Source of the DNA: Flavihumibacter petaseus NBRC 106054
GTDB taxonomy: Bacteria > Bacteroidota > Bacteroidia > Chitinophagales > Chitinophagaceae
NCBI RefSeq assembly: GCF_000974785.1
Contig: NZ_BBWV01000003.1
Span: 496,001 to 560,000 of the forward strand
DNA: 64,000 nucleotides
Direction of reading: 5' to 3'
The translations under genes were made by a program, and so were the position numbers. Positions 8,217 through 19,800 of the stretch are shown here, one piece after another. Below the pieces are notes generated by a model. It was not told the origin of the DNA. It saw only the letters and a program-made list of their open reading frames with translations, and did no database searches. The first letter of the stretch is position 1; every line of letters begins with the position of its first letter.

Positions 8217-10871
8217 TCAGAACTGTGAACTTTCATTCATGTTCTGCATATTCTGCATTTCACCTTTTACATTCTTACGCTTGAACAAGGCTGTGTCAAA
8301 CTTGCCGAAACGCCAGGAAAAGTTCACCCGGAACATTTGCGGGTCACGACGACGGCTGGCATCCTGCACGAAATAGGCAGATTCTGAATGGGTCTGATAG
8401 ATCCTGGTGCGGAAGATATCGCTCCAGCTTAATGTAATCGCAGCTGTACGGTTTTTCAGGAACTCATACCGCACACTCATATCTACAAAATAGTTGGGTT
8501 CCACATAACCCTGTGCCGAGCTGGAAGGACCACCCATAAATCCACCGCCTGAAAAGCGGCCGCCACCACCACCTGATCCGCCCGGAGGCAGGATCGTTTT
8601 GGAAGTGTACTCTCCACTGAGCTGAATGGTAAAATTCTTCGGCAACTTGAAGTTGTTGTTGATCTTAATGAAGTAAGAGTAGATATTATCCTGCGCAGCC
8701 ACCGTCGGATCATCATAGTTGATCTTTGATGTGTATAAATTGACGTTGGGCGTTAGTTCCCACCACTTTTTCATATTGATCTTCGCTGTCAGTTCAAGAC
8801 CGCCAACATAGCTGCTGTTGGCATTTTCGTAGGTATTGATCAATACTTCCTTACCGGTAACAGGGTTTGTTTCTACCTTTTGCACACGGGTGATCTGGTT
8901 ATCCGTCTGCTTCAGGTACACAGATGCCAGGATGTTGCTGTTGTTCTCAAAATTCTTCTGGTAACTCATTTCCATGGAGTTGGTGAACTCCGGCCGCAGA
9001 TCGGGATTGCCCCGGTTCAGGTTAAGGGAATCAGAATAATCAGTAAATGGAAACAACTGGAAGAAATTCGGACGATTCACACGGCGCGTATAGCTGAACT
9101 GGAGCGACTGGTCATTGCCCAGGTCATAATTCAGGAAAACACTCGGGAACAGGCTGATCGGGAAACTGTTGCTGAATGTAGACGTGCTGTCTTTTCCTGT
9201 CACGACACTGGTAGAATACACCGTACCCTGGTAAGAAGATGATTCCGCCCGCAGGCCAACCTGGTAACCCAGTTTTTTATACTTGTTGGAGAAAGACAGA
9301 TACCCGGCATAAACCTGGTCGTCGTTCTTATACCGTGAACTCAGCTGCGGAATCTTGATGATGTTGCCATCTGCCTGCTGCTGCGAAAGAATATTTTCAT
9401 TGTCCACATTGCGGAACTGCGCCCGCAGACCCATTTCCAGTTTTGCCGTTTCAGTCAGCGGATTCACGAAATCCGTCTGGATGGTCATGAACTGGTTGGT
9501 ACCGCTACCATCCTGTAGCTGCCGGAAGGTGCGCATGCCCTCCGTTGAGCCGGAAACAGGTTGGGTAGTGGTAAAGATGTCGTTATGGTTCTCGTTCTTG
9601 CTCTGGTTAAAATTCATGTCAGCAGTCCATTCCCTTCCGGCTTTCGCAAAATTGTGCTTAAAACCGAGTGTTGCACCGAGGTTCCGGAAATTGCCCACGG
9701 TATTGGAATTCCGCTGGCTGTAGGATTCGGGTTTCGAACCTTCCAGCAACGTATCGATATAGATGTCGCTGATGGTGTTTGGTTTGAATTCCCCTTTCAC
9801 CAGGTTCATGGAGGCGGACAATGTGTTACGGTTGTCGATAAAATAGTCCGCACCAAAACGGCCAAAAGCAAAATAGCCCTTGTTGGTATTCTTGTCGTAT
9901 TGGTTCAGGATCGTGTTGGGCTTATCGAAAACAGACAGCCTTTCGGTTTCCCCCATAGAGATCGACTTCCGCTGGCCGTAGTTGCCACTGGCGAACAGGT
10001 TCAGTTTGTTCTGCCGCACGTTGATGTCGCCGCCGGCATTGGGTTGCGCGCGCATATCGATTCCTGCACGGAGGTTTCCACTGTAACCTACCTTTTTGTT
10101 CTTTTTCAATACAATGTTCAGGATGCCGGATGTACCGCCGGATGCATCAAATTTTGCAGACGGATTGGTAATCACTTCCACACTGGAAATGGCATCTGCC
10201 GGGATCTGCTCCAGGGTAAGTGTGCTGGGGCGGCCGTCTACATAGATCTGCGGACTGGAATTGCGAAGGGTGACATTACCATCAAGGTCAACCTGCAGGG
10301 AAGGAACATTCTTCATCACGTCCACCGCGGTTCCGCCGGTTGAGTTCAGATTTTTTTCAACGTTGAATACCTTCCGGTCGATAGCCGCAGAAACTGTGGG
10401 TTTCGAACCGGTAACGGTTACATTCTCCAGCGTTTGCGGGTCAGCAGTCAGTTTGACGTTTCCCAGGTCTTTGTCCACCGCATTCATGGCTTTTGACATA
10501 TCTCCGCCGGGTTTGAATTCAAACCCGACCTTCTGGTCAATTACCTTGAAACCGATGGCGCTTACTTTTAACCGGTAGGAAGCGGCTACTGCCAGCCCCT
10601 CAAAGCTGAACTCACCTCTTTTGTCGGTGAGCATGCCGTTGACCAGCGTATCTTTTCTTTTTTTGGTAAGTGTATCAAATTTGCTTTGAAAGAGTTGTAC
10701 GGAAACTGCTTCCATTCCCTTGTTGTTGGAGGCATCTACGATCCTGCCATAAAAGCGGCCGATATTCATCCCGCCAGCAGCCCCGCGTCCGGCGGCCATA
10801 CCGCCGGGAGCCTGGGCAAACAGGGTGAAACAAAAGAAGGAAAATAAGAGTGTAGTCAGGGTTCTTTTCAT
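8217..10871 (-). CDS. TonB-dependent receptor-like outer membrane beta-barrel protein
   Basis: This 884-residue protein starts at MKRTLTTLLFSFFC, a clear signal peptide; the frame extends 38 codons upstream but that part is not signal-like. After a glycine-rich linker comes a carboxypeptidase-regulatory-like beta-sandwich (about 40-140), a plug domain (VDVMKNVPSLQVDLDGNVTL, QIYVDGRPSTL) and a long beta-barrel ending with an aromatic residue pattern. A Gly-rich loop (GGSGGGGGRFSGGGF) lies near residue 785. No SusD-like partner is adjacent, so it resembles the outer-membrane beta-barrel family 3 receptors rather than a polysaccharide locus. Ligand unknown. Confidence 0.88.
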   Translation of the reverse strand: MKRTLTTLLFSFFCFTLFAQAPGGMAAGRGAAGGMNIGRFYGRIVDASNNKGMEAVSVQLFQSKFDTLTKKRKDTLVNGMLTDKRGEFSFEGLAVAASYRLKVSAIGFKVIDQKVGFEFKPGGDMSKAMNAVDKDLGNVKLTADPQTLENVTVTGSKPTVSAAIDRKVFNVEKNLNSTGGTAVDVMKNVPSLQVDLDGNVTLRNSSPQIYVDGRPSTLTLEQIPADAISSVEVITNPSAKFDASGGTSGILNIVLKKNKKVGYSGNLRAGIDMRAQPNAGGDINVRQNKLNLFASGNYGQRKSISMGETERLSVFDKPNTILNQYDKNTNKGYFAFGRFGADYFIDNRNTLSASMNLVKGEFKPNTISDIYIDTLLEGSKPESYSQRNSNTVGNFRNLGATLGFKHNFAKAGREWTADMNFNQSKNENHNDIFTTTQPVSGSTEGMRTFRQLQDGSGTNQFMTIQTDFVNPLTETAKLEMGLRAQFRNVDNENILSQQQADGNIIKIPQLSSRYKNDDQVYAGYLSFSNKYKKLGYQVGLRAESSSYQGTVYSTSVVTGKDSTSTFSNSFPISLFPSVFLNYDLGNDQSLQFSYTRRVNRPNFFQLFPFTDYSDSLNLNRGNPDLRPEFTNSMEMSYQKNFENNSNILASVYLKQTDNQITRVQKVETNPVTGKEVLINTYENANSSYVGGLELTAKINMKKWWELTPNVNLYTSKINYDDPTVAAQDNIYSYFIKINNNFKLPKNFTIQLSGEYTSKTILPPGGSGGGGGRFSGGGFMGGPSSSAQGYVEPNYFVDMSVRYEFLKNRTAAITLSWSDIFRTRIYQTHSESAYFVQDASRRRDPQMFRVNFSWRFGKFDTALFKRKNVKGEMQNMQNMNESSQF

Positions 10872-10978
10872 AGTGTGTGCGCTGAAGGCGCAAATTTCAT
10901 GAAAAGTTTGTGATCCCCCGTTACATTGTGATGAGTGGTTACGTTCTCCCGACCATCGGGCAGGCATGGTCGACAACA

Positions 10979-12415
10979 CTACCATCCGCCGCCCAGGGCC
11001 CGGTATAACCCGACGGATAATTTTAATATGTCACGTTGCTGTTCGGTCAATTCAAGTTCTGCATCGAGTGCGCCACGTTGTGCGCTGATCACTTCCAGGT
11101 AGTTCGCATAGCCTGTGTAATATAATTCGCGGGCTGTCCCTACGGCGGACTGCAGCACGGTAACCTCTTCCTGTTTCAGCTGGTAAGCTTTGGTGGAATT
11201 ATCCAGGCCTGCATGTAATGTTTTGACTTCCCGGTATGCCTGCAATAACCTTTGCTGGTAACGCAAGATGGCTTCACGCTGCTCGGCATGCGCGATCGCC
11301 TGTTCTGCCTTTAGTTGCATCCGGTTGAACAGGGGAGCCGTGAGGCCGGCAAATGCACCATAGGCAAGGGATGCCGGCTGGAATAGCAGCGCCGCTTTGA
11401 ACGCATTGAAACCGACATAAGGGTTGAGCGACAGAGAAGGAAAGAATGCCTTTCCGGCTGCTGAACTCAGGTAACCGGCGGCTGCCACCTGGTGACTGGC
11501 TTCCAGGAGATCAGGTCGATTGCCGAGAAGATCGGCAGGACTACCCGGCAGTGCTGAACTGCGGGGTACTGCATCCAGGCTGATGCTGTCCCGCGAAATG
11601 GCCCCGGGGTAACGGCCGCAGAGGGCATTCAGTTCATTTTCTGTTGCCGTGATGGCCTGGCTGATACCAAACACCATCGCCTTCGTACGCAGCCATTGCG
11701 CCCTGAATTGTTGAACCGCAAGCTCCGTTGCCTTCCCTGCGTCCTTCTGCACTTTCACTACTTCGAATGCTGCTTCCTGGAGCGCACTGTTGCGGTTAAC
11801 AATTTGCAGTTCACTGTCCAGCGCCATAAGATCATAGTAAAGCTGTGCCACGGTGGCTACCAGTTCAGTCTGAAGTGCCTGCCTCCCCATACTGGTAGCG
11901 AGCAACGCCTCGGCGGCAGCCTTTTGCCTGTCTTTCAGTTTGCCCCAGATATCAATCTCCCAGGTGCTCCGGAAACCGACAAAGAAGTCGGGTGTAATGC
12001 CGGTAGGGATCTTCTGATCCTTGTCAATATTGCCTGACAGGTTGGTGTCAAAATTGCCCACACCATTCATCGTATAATCACCGTAGTGATCACCCGAAGC
12101 AGAGACCGCTGCATTGACCAGTGGCAACCTGGCACCACGGCTCATCAGGAGCCTTGCTTTGGATTGTTCCATTCGTTGCCAGGCAATCAGCAGGTCGGGG
12201 TTGTTCCGCAGCGCGGAGTCGATCAGTTGCTGAAGATGCACATCCGTAAACCAGGTCTTCCACGAAATTCGTTGGTAGGGCGCTGACTGCACACTGCTGT
12301 CATATGATACGGGTACCGTTTTTACTTCCGGCAATGATTGTGGCGGTCTGACACTGCAACCCACTGCCAGGGTTGCCAGCAAAATGATATAGACGAAAAA
12401 GTTATGCCGCAACAT
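10979..12415 (-). CDS. Outer-membrane efflux channel lipoprotein (OprM/NodT type)
   Basis: This 478-residue TolC-like protein starts at MLRHNFFVYIILLATLAVGC, a lipoprotein signal with the acylated Cys right after VG. Two repeated outer-membrane-efflux domains follow, with the family-typical ISWKTWFTDVHLQQLIDSAL and NRPDLLEASHQVAAAGY stretches. It forms the outer-membrane duct of the adjacent RND system. It overlaps the RND pump gene by 14 bp and is the last gene of the three-gene efflux operon. Confidence 0.93.
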   Translation of the reverse strand: MLRHNFFVYIILLATLAVGCSVRPPQSLPEVKTVPVSYDSSVQSAPYQRISWKTWFTDVHLQQLIDSALRNNPDLLIAWQRMEQSKARLLMSRGARLPLVNAAVSASGDHYGDYTMNGVGNFDTNLSGNIDKDQKIPTGITPDFFVGFRSTWEIDIWGKLKDRQKAAAEALLATSMGRQALQTELVATVAQLYYDLMALDSELQIVNRNSALQEAAFEVVKVQKDAGKATELAVQQFRAQWLRTKAMVFGISQAITATENELNALCGRYPGAISRDSISLDAVPRSSALPGSPADLLGNRPDLLEASHQVAAAGYLSSAAGKAFFPSLSLNPYVGFNAFKAALLFQPASLAYGAFAGLTAPLFNRMQLKAEQAIAHAEQREAILRYQQRLLQAYREVKTLHAGLDNSTKAYQLKQEEVTVLQSAVGTARELYYTGYANYLEVISAQRGALDAELELTEQQRDILKLSVGLYRALGGGW

Positions 12416-15400
12416 TTTTTTTCTTTTTGTTTTCAGACAGCGATGCGAAGAGGACATACAGCCCGGGTACAAGGAATACACCGAATATCGTTCCGATCAG
12501 CATTCCGCCGGCGGCCGCCATGCCGATGCTCCGGTTACCCATCGCACCTGCACCACTCGCAAGGCAAAGCGGTATCAGTCCCGCCACAAATGCAAACGAT
12601 GTCATCAGGATGGGGCGAAGCCTCGATATCGCTCCTTCCTTCGCCGCTTCGAGGATACTCAGGCCCTCTTTTCTTCTGAGGATCGAGAATTCAACCATGA
12701 GAATGGCGTTCTTGCTAAGCAGCCCTACCAGCATTACCAGGGCCACCTGCGCATAAATGTTGTTGTCGAGTCCGGCCATCGTCAGGAAAAGCCAGGAGCC
12801 GAAAATGCCCGGAGGAAGGGAGAGTATCACGGCCATCGGTAAGGCAAAACTCTCATACTGCGCAGCCAGCAACAGGTAAACAAACACCAGCACCACGGCA
12901 AAAATGGCAATTGTCTGATTTCCGGAAAGCACCTGTTCGCGCGTCATGCCGCTCCACTCGTAGGTGTACCCCTTCGGCAATGCAGTGGCCGCTACAGTTT
13001 TGATTGCATCCACTGCTTCACTGCTGCTGACACCTTCCCGCGCTTCACCCGTCACCATCGCAGCAGTATACATGTTATAGCGGCTGATCTGTTCCGGACC
13101 AAACACCCGTTCAAGCCGGATAAAGGTGGCAAACGGAACCATCTCCCCGTCACTGTTTTTCACATGCAGGTTAAGTACATCTTCAGGCTTTGCCCGGTAC
13201 TGCGGATAAGCCTGCAGCATCACTTTGTACATCTGGCCGAATCGGATAAAATTCGTCGCATAATAACTCCCCAGCAAGGTTTGCAACGTGCTCATCGCGT
13301 TGTCTATCGTAACTCCTTTTTTGGCTGCCATTTCCTGGTCAACATGAATCAGGTATTGCGGGAAATTCGGATCGAAGCTGGTAGATGCCGTAGCAATGGC
13401 TTTGTGTTGCTTCAATTGTTCCAGGAATTTTTCCGTCACGGTCGCCGTTTCTTCAAGACTCGCACCGCGGTTCCGGTTAAGCAGCCTGAGTTCGAACCCG
13501 CTGGCATTGCCAAAACCGGGCACGGTGGGCGGGGAGAAGAATTCGATGGTAGCGTCTGTCAGGTGCCTGGTCCGGCTGTTGAGTTCTGTGACGAGTTGCG
13601 GAACGGTTTTGTCGCGCTTATCCCAGGGCGTCAGGTTGATCATGGCCATGCCATAGGAAGCGCCCGAAATTTCACTCATCAGGCTGTAACCTGCCAGTGT
13701 ACTGATATTTTCTACATTCTGCAGGGAACGTGAGATCTGGTCAATGCTATCCAGCACACGCTCAGTTCTTTCAACCGTGGAGCCTGGCGGCGTGGTCACA
13801 TTTACATAAATCATGCTCTGGTCTTCCGTGGGAATAAATCCGCCGGGAAGAAATTTGCCATTCAGCCAGACGAGCCCGCAAAACACAAAGAAGAGCACCA
13901 CCGTAATGATCCGCCTGCCTGCAATGCGCGATACCATGCGGCCAAAGGAATTTTCCGTAGCATCATAACCTTTATTAAAAACCTTGTAAAACCGCTGCAG
14001 CCAGCTTCTTTTCACATTCGTATCATGGCGCATCAGCAGGGCACAGAGTGCCGGCGTGAGCGTGAGCGCATTGACACCGGAAAGCACAATCGATATGGCG
14101 AGTGTGAGGGAGAATTGCCGGTAAAATACGCCGACGGGCCCACTCAGGAATGCCACCGGCACAAATACGGCGGACATGACCAGGGTGATAGCGACGATGG
14201 CGGGACTAATTTCTTTCATCGCCTCGATGGTCGCCTCCAGTGGTGGCAGGTGTTTGGTAGTCATCTTGACGTGTACCGCCTCCACCACCACGATCGCATT
14301 GTCCACCACGATACCGATGGCCAGCACCAGCGCAAAGAGGGTCAGGATGTTGATGGAGAAACCCAGCAATTGCAGGAATGCCAGTGTACCCACCAACGCT
14401 ACAGGAACAGCCAGGGCAGGAATCAGCGTACTGCGGAAATCCTGCAAAAAGATAAACACAACGATGAACACGAGAATGAATGCTTCTACGAGGGTATGCA
14501 GCACAGAAGAAATACTGGCATCCAGGAACCGGGATACATCATAGGCGTAATTGTAGGTCATGCCCGGCGGAAAGCCTTCTTCCTTCAATTGTTCCAGCTT
14601 GCTTTTGATCTCGTCGATTACCTGGCTGGCATTGCTGCCCGGCCGCTGTTTGATCATGATAGACGCCGAAGGCCGGCCATCTGTTTTGGACGCCATATCG
14701 TAGCTCACGGTACCGAACTCAATATCTGCAATGTCTTTCAGGCGCAGCAATGAACCGTCCGGTTGAGACTTTAGCACTACCTGCTGATATTCCTCCGGTG
14801 TGCTGAATTTGCCGGTGTATTTCAGCACATACTGCTTCACCTGCCGGTCTTTCCCGGAATTCTCACCAATTACACCAGGGGCAGCTTCAATATTCTGCGC
14901 CCGGAGGATCTGTATCACTTCCTCACTGGACACATTGTAGGCCAGCATCCGGTCCGGCTTCAGCCACACACGCATCGAATATTCCCGCGCACCCATAATG
15001 TCCAGGAAGCCCACGCCATCGATCCGCTTCAGTTCAGGCAATACATTAATGTCGACGTAATTGTAAATGAACTCTTCATTCATGCTGTTGTCGGTGCTGT
15101 AAATATTCAGGTACAGCAGCATGCTGTTCACTTCTTTTTCCGTCACTACTCCCGCCTTGATCACTTCTTCCGGCAATTCATCCAGTACAGTGGTCACCCG
15201 GTTCTGTACATTCACCGCGGCCTGGTCAGGATCGGTGCCCACTTCAAAGAAGATCTGCACCAGCGTGGTACCATTGTTACTGCTGATGGAGTTCATGTAG
15301 GTCATTCCGGGAACACCGTTGATCGCACGTTCAAGTGGAGTTGCTACTGCATTGGCACAAACTGCGGCATTAGCACCGTTATAATTGGCCGTTACCACAA

Positions 15401-15527
15401 CACTGGGGGGGACGATATCAGGAAATTGTGTGATCGGCAGGGTAAACAGCGCCAGCACACCCAGGAGTGTAATAAGGATCGATATAACAAGAGAGAGGAC
15501 GGGGCGCCGGATAAAAGTCTCAATCAT
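12402..15527 (-). CDS. RND multidrug efflux pump, inner-membrane permease (AcrB/HAE1 type)
   Basis: This 1041-residue proton-driven pump has full family length: TM1 at residues 10-30, two large periplasmic loops and two blocks of TM helices. The proton-relay acidic pair is in ALVLAIGIVVDNAIVVVE, and FIPTEDQ begins the second half, as in AcrB. It overlaps the adaptor gene by 8 bp and the outer-membrane channel by 14 bp. The substrates cannot be read from sequence; the hydrophobe/amphiphile type (HAE1) suggests antibiotics, dyes or detergents. Confidence 0.95.
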   Translation of the reverse strand: MIETFIRRPVLSLVISILITLLGVLALFTLPITQFPDIVPPSVVVTANYNGANAAVCANAVATPLERAINGVPGMTYMNSISSNNGTTLVQIFFEVGTDPDQAAVNVQNRVTTVLDELPEEVIKAGVVTEKEVNSMLLYLNIYSTDNSMNEEFIYNYVDINVLPELKRIDGVGFLDIMGAREYSMRVWLKPDRMLAYNVSSEEVIQILRAQNIEAAPGVIGENSGKDRQVKQYVLKYTGKFSTPEEYQQVVLKSQPDGSLLRLKDIADIEFGTVSYDMASKTDGRPSASIMIKQRPGSNASQVIDEIKSKLEQLKEEGFPPGMTYNYAYDVSRFLDASISSVLHTLVEAFILVFIVVFIFLQDFRSTLIPALAVPVALVGTLAFLQLLGFSINILTLFALVLAIGIVVDNAIVVVEAVHVKMTTKHLPPLEATIEAMKEISPAIVAITLVMSAVFVPVAFLSGPVGVFYRQFSLTLAISIVLSGVNALTLTPALCALLMRHDTNVKRSWLQRFYKVFNKGYDATENSFGRMVSRIAGRRIITVVLFFVFCGLVWLNGKFLPGGFIPTEDQSMIYVNVTTPPGSTVERTERVLDSIDQISRSLQNVENISTLAGYSLMSEISGASYGMAMINLTPWDKRDKTVPQLVTELNSRTRHLTDATIEFFSPPTVPGFGNASGFELRLLNRNRGASLEETATVTEKFLEQLKQHKAIATASTSFDPNFPQYLIHVDQEMAAKKGVTIDNAMSTLQTLLGSYYATNFIRFGQMYKVMLQAYPQYRAKPEDVLNLHVKNSDGEMVPFATFIRLERVFGPEQISRYNMYTAAMVTGEAREGVSSSEAVDAIKTVAATALPKGYTYEWSGMTREQVLSGNQTIAIFAVVLVFVYLLLAAQYESFALPMAVILSLPPGIFGSWLFLTMAGLDNNIYAQVALVMLVGLLSKNAILMVEFSILRRKEGLSILEAAKEGAISRLRPILMTSFAFVAGLIPLCLASGAGAMGNRSIGMAAAGGMLIGTIFGVFLVPGLYVLFASLSENKKKKNVAA

Positions 15528-16644
15528 TGAAAGCCTGGTTTATATAACGCGGCTGGATAACCGAACCGTCCCGAATCTGTTGAATGCCCTCGGAAACGAT
15601 GGTTTCTCCCGGTTGCAGTCCGTCAGCCACCAGCAGGTACTGATCCATCCTGCCATTGGCCCGGATATCACGCATTTTGACAGTATGCTGGCTGTCCATT
15701 ACAAAAACATAGTTCTTGTCCTGTATTTCAAACACCGCTTTTTGCGGCACCATCATCACATCTGCCACATTCCTGGTGAGGCTCACTTTTCCTGTTGCGC
15801 CATGTTTCAGGATCCGGTCGGGATTGGGGAATTTTGCGCGGAAGGCGATGGAGCCTGTTTTTTCGTCAAATATGCTTTCCATAGTTTCCACGACGCCGGT
15901 CTGCGGATAACGGCTGCCGTCTGCAAGTGTAAGGCCGATATCATTGAGGCTGGGCTTGTTCTCTTCCTTCGATTTCATGAAATGCAGGTACTCATTTTCG
16001 CTCACATTGAAGTAAGCATAAATGGCATCAAGATTGGAAATCGTCGTGAGCAGACTGCCTTCATCTACCAGGCTGCCGACCTTAAACGGCAGGCGGTCGA
16101 TCACACCTGTAAACGGGGAACGGATGAAGGCGTAAGACAGCCTGATGCGCGCATTCTCAGCGTGTCCTTTAGCCTCCTGCACACGCGCTTCCGCAGATTT
16201 TACTTTTGCAGCAGCGAGTGACAATTCAGAAGCGGAAATAATATTCTTCTCTACCAGTTTTTTTACCCTTGTCTCTTCCAGTCTTGCCGTTTCCGCCTCT
16301 GCTTCAGCATTTTGCACCAGTGCATTCGCCTGCGAAACCTGGTTGCGGAGTTCAGCGTCATTGATCCGGAACAAAGGCTGTCCCTTGGTTACCGCCTGTC
16401 CTTCATCGATCATGATCTCTTCCAGGAATCCCTGGATCTTGGCGCGGATCTCGACATTCTGCAATGCCTGTAAATCGGCTACATAAGATTTGACCATTAA
16501 AGTGTCCAGCTGCTGAACAGTAACGACCGGAAGTTTGAGGAGTTCCTGCTTATTGTTGTCGGGATGTCCTTTTGCACTGCAGGCGCATTGCAGGATAATG
16601 GCACCGCCTATCAGCACGTGCAGGTAACTGAATTGGAATGTCAT
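15520..16644 (-). CDS. RND efflux periplasmic adaptor (membrane fusion protein)
   Basis: This 374-residue lipoprotein-type adaptor has a hydrophobic leader ending at a lipobox-like Cys (IILQCAC). The order is a lipoyl half-motif (EIRAKIQGFLEEIMIDEGQ), an alpha-helical hairpin (NALVQNAEAEAETARLEE), the second lipoyl half (RSPFTGVIDRLPFKVG) and beta-barrel and membrane-proximal domains. It bridges pump and channel. It is the first gene of the operon; no local repressor gene is visible beside it. Confidence 0.94.
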   Translation of the reverse strand: MTFQFSYLHVLIGGAIILQCACSAKGHPDNNKQELLKLPVVTVQQLDTLMVKSYVADLQALQNVEIRAKIQGFLEEIMIDEGQAVTKGQPLFRINDAELRNQVSQANALVQNAEAEAETARLEETRVKKLVEKNIISASELSLAAAKVKSAEARVQEAKGHAENARIRLSYAFIRSPFTGVIDRLPFKVGSLVDEGSLLTTISNLDAIYAYFNVSENEYLHFMKSKEENKPSLNDIGLTLADGSRYPQTGVVETMESIFDEKTGSIAFRAKFPNPDRILKHGATGKVSLTRNVADVMMVPQKAVFEIQDKNYVFVMDSQHTVKMRDIRANGRMDQYLLVADGLQPGETIVSEGIQQIRDGSVIQPRYINQAFND

Positions 16645-16875
16645 GATAATTATACGAATTGGCAGTGCAATCTATTCAACCATGATCAGAGGCTTTGCGC
16701 AAAAGGATTAGAAAGAAATTAAAAAGCGTTATAACATTTCTTTAAGGATGTTGCATGAGTGCATGTTTCATTTCGGATACATGGGCTAACATTTCATCAC
16801 GCAACTTCGACAATTCAGCAGGTAGGGCAGGATCACATCGATGCATCACCGCAAATTTGCTGCACAACCTTAGTT

Positions 16876-19800
16876 ATGAAAAGAACATTTACCCACAACC
16901 GCATTTCCTGTGCCCTGATCCTGCTGATGCTGTTGTCAGCTTTCCGGCTGACAGCCCAGGAGGAAATGCTTGGACTTACCACCAATGGTGGTCCGGAAGG
17001 GAAGGGCACCCTGTATTCCATTAAAACAAACGGTGCCGATTTTTCTGTGGTGAACGGATTCGCCGATTGGGGTGACGGACCGCTGGGCAACCTGACCAAA
17101 GGCGCGGATGGTGACTTTTACGGCATGACCTACCAGGGCGGCACCTATGGGTATGGCACCATCTTCAAAATGACTGCTGCCGGAAAGGTTACGGTCATTA
17201 AACAATTTGACCTGACCAACGATGGAGGATACCCGAAAGGAAGTCTTTTGCTTGCTACAGATGGCAACTTCTACGGGTATGTAAGTGGCGGATCGGTAAA
17301 CAATGGTGGTGCTATATTCAGACTGACTCCTGCCGGTGTATATACGATCGTCAGGAGCCTTAGTGTCAATACGGATGGCGGCCGTCCGCAGGGCAAACTG
17401 ATCCAGGGAACTGACGGCAATTTGTACGGCATGAACTATGCCGGTGGCAGTGGCAGCTATGGAACAATTTTCAAATTAACCCTTACCGGTACCTATACTG
17501 TTTTGAAAGCCCTGAAACAAACGGATGGCGGAAACGCCTACGGCAGCCTTATCCAGGCAAAAGATGGCAATCTCTATGGCATGACTTATTGGGGAGGCGG
17601 TACCAATTTCGGTACTGTCTTTCGCATTACCACAACAGGCGTGTATACTATTCTGCGTTCTTTCACTCCCGCAACCGACGGCAGTTATCCCTGGGGTGAC
17701 CTGGTGGAAGGGAAGGATGGTTTTCTCTATGGCATGTGTGCGAACGGCGGTGCGAATGGCAATGGCACTATTTTTAAGATCAGCACAGCGGGACAATTCA
17801 CGTTGTTGCGTGCACTGAGTGCTGCTGTAGAAGGTGGTAATCCTTCCGGAAACCTGATCCAGGGAACGGATGGAAACTTTTACGGGTTAACGAAAAATCT
17901 TGCCGGTGGTTTTCACGGTTCGGTGATAAAGATGACACCTGCCGGCGTTGTAACTGTACTGAAAAAATTTGAACTGGCCACAACGGGAGGTTATCCCGGT
18001 GGTAGCCTGTACCAGAATACAGATGGCGTCCTTTATGGCATGACCAATGACGGCGGCACAAATGCGCATGGTACCATCTTCAAGGTGACTACTGCAGGCG
18101 TATATACTGTACTGGCAGCGTTAAGTGGTTCAACAGTTGGTAACATACCACAAGGTGCGCTGGTGATCGGGAAAGACAGCGTGCGTTACGGCGTCAATCG
18201 TAATGGCGGTGCATATGGATGGGGCACAATTTTTAAATCCTGCGCCGGTTCGCTTTCGGTGGTGAAGTCTTTCAATAAGAATGTGGATGGCGCCAACCCG
18301 GTGAACACCCTGTTGCGTGCCACTGATGGTAATTATTACGGGATGACAGAAACTGGTGGCACGAATGGTGGTGGAACCATTTTCAGAATGACTGCAGCGG
18401 GAGCCGTTGCCGTGATCCGTCACCTGAAAGCAACTACTGACGGCAGCAATCCCAAAGGCCCGCTGGTGCAGGGTCCTGACGGCGCGCTGTACGGTATGAC
18501 CAGCGGCGGCGGAACAGGCAATTCCGGAACCATCTTCCGGATCACTACTGCCGGAGCATTCACGGTGCTGCGTCACCTCGTAGCTTCAACAGATGGCTCG
18601 GCTGCAGAAGGCGGACTTACCGTCGGCAAGGATGGATTGCTGTATGGCCTGACTTCCTATAATTCCCGCTTTTTCAAGATCACCACAGCGGGTGTATTTA
18701 CCGTGATAAAGACGCTGACCTACGGAACAGAGGGCAACGGTTTTACGGGTTCCCTGTTGCTTGCTAAAGATGGCTTCTTCTATGGCAATAACAGTACCGG
18801 TGGCAAAAGCAGTGCAGGAACCATCTTTAAGATTACCACTGCAGGCGTGGTTACCGTATTGCGTAGCCTCACCGCCACTACTGATGGCAGTGCTCCGAAA
18901 GGCAGCCTGATGCAGGCGGCAGATGGCAACCTCTATGGCATCTGCACCGGCGGCGGTACCAACAAGGCAGGAACACTGTTTCGCATATCCACTGCCGGAA
19001 ATTTTGCCGTATTGCGGCATTTCAGTTTGCTGAAGGATGGTGGTGTGCCTTCCGGCGGACTCATCCTGGCGCCTAAAAATAATCTCATCGCAGCAACCAT
19101 TGCTGCGCAAACACTTGCCGAAGATGCCACCAAAGCCGTTGTGCTGGGTGGAAACGGGGGAACGCCGCAGGTATTCAACATTACTGTTGCACCGAAAAAC
19201 GGAACACTATCCGGTACCGGCGCCAACCGTACCTATACGCCGAGACTGAATTTCAACGGCGTGGATTCTTTCAGCTATACGATCAGCATTGGTTGCATGG
19301 CGTCCAAACCTGTGGTGGTGAAGTTTACCATTACTCCTGTGAATGATAAGCCAGTACTCACCGCCATTCCGGCGAAGACAGTTGTCGCCGGCACAAAACT
19401 GACATTTGCCGCAAGAGCAACTGATCCCGATGCAGGAGCAGTAATAAAATACACACTCGTGAGTCCGCCCACTGGCGCAACTATCGTCGCTACCACTGGC
19501 GCCTTTACCTGGACGCCATCGGCAGTGGGCACTTACACCATATCTGTGCGGGCAACCGACAATACCAACCTGTTTGATGAAAAGCCGGTAACCATCACCG
19601 TTACGGCGGCAGTAGCTGGCCTGGCTTCTTTGTCTTCCATTGGTGCTGAAACCAAAGTGTCCGGGTATGGCGAAGGCAAATTGTATCCGAACCCGGTTTC
19701 AGGCGAAAGCTGCAAAGTGCAGCTGCAGGAAAGTGCAACGCATATCAGCTCACAATTGTACAATGCAGGAGGTCTGTGTGTGGGCAGGAACATCCATCGT

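Noticed and set aside
9561-10343. Plus-strand open frame opposite the TonB-type receptor gene
   Set aside because: It mirrors a well-supported receptor gene and shows no independent features.
8217-10871. SusC/SusD polysaccharide locus with the nearby sulfatase
   Set aside because: No SusD-like gene or glycosidase is adjacent, and the sulfatase lies about 9 kb away with unrelated genes between.
14025-14753. Plus-strand open frame opposite the RND pump gene
   Set aside because: It is rich in His, Gln and Arg, as antisense frames of membrane proteins often are, and lies within a certain gene.
16960-19075. Regular ~150-bp periodicity resembling an array
   Set aside because: It is the DNA of a protein with 14 degenerate repeats, not a CRISPR array: the repeats are not identical and the reading frame stays open.
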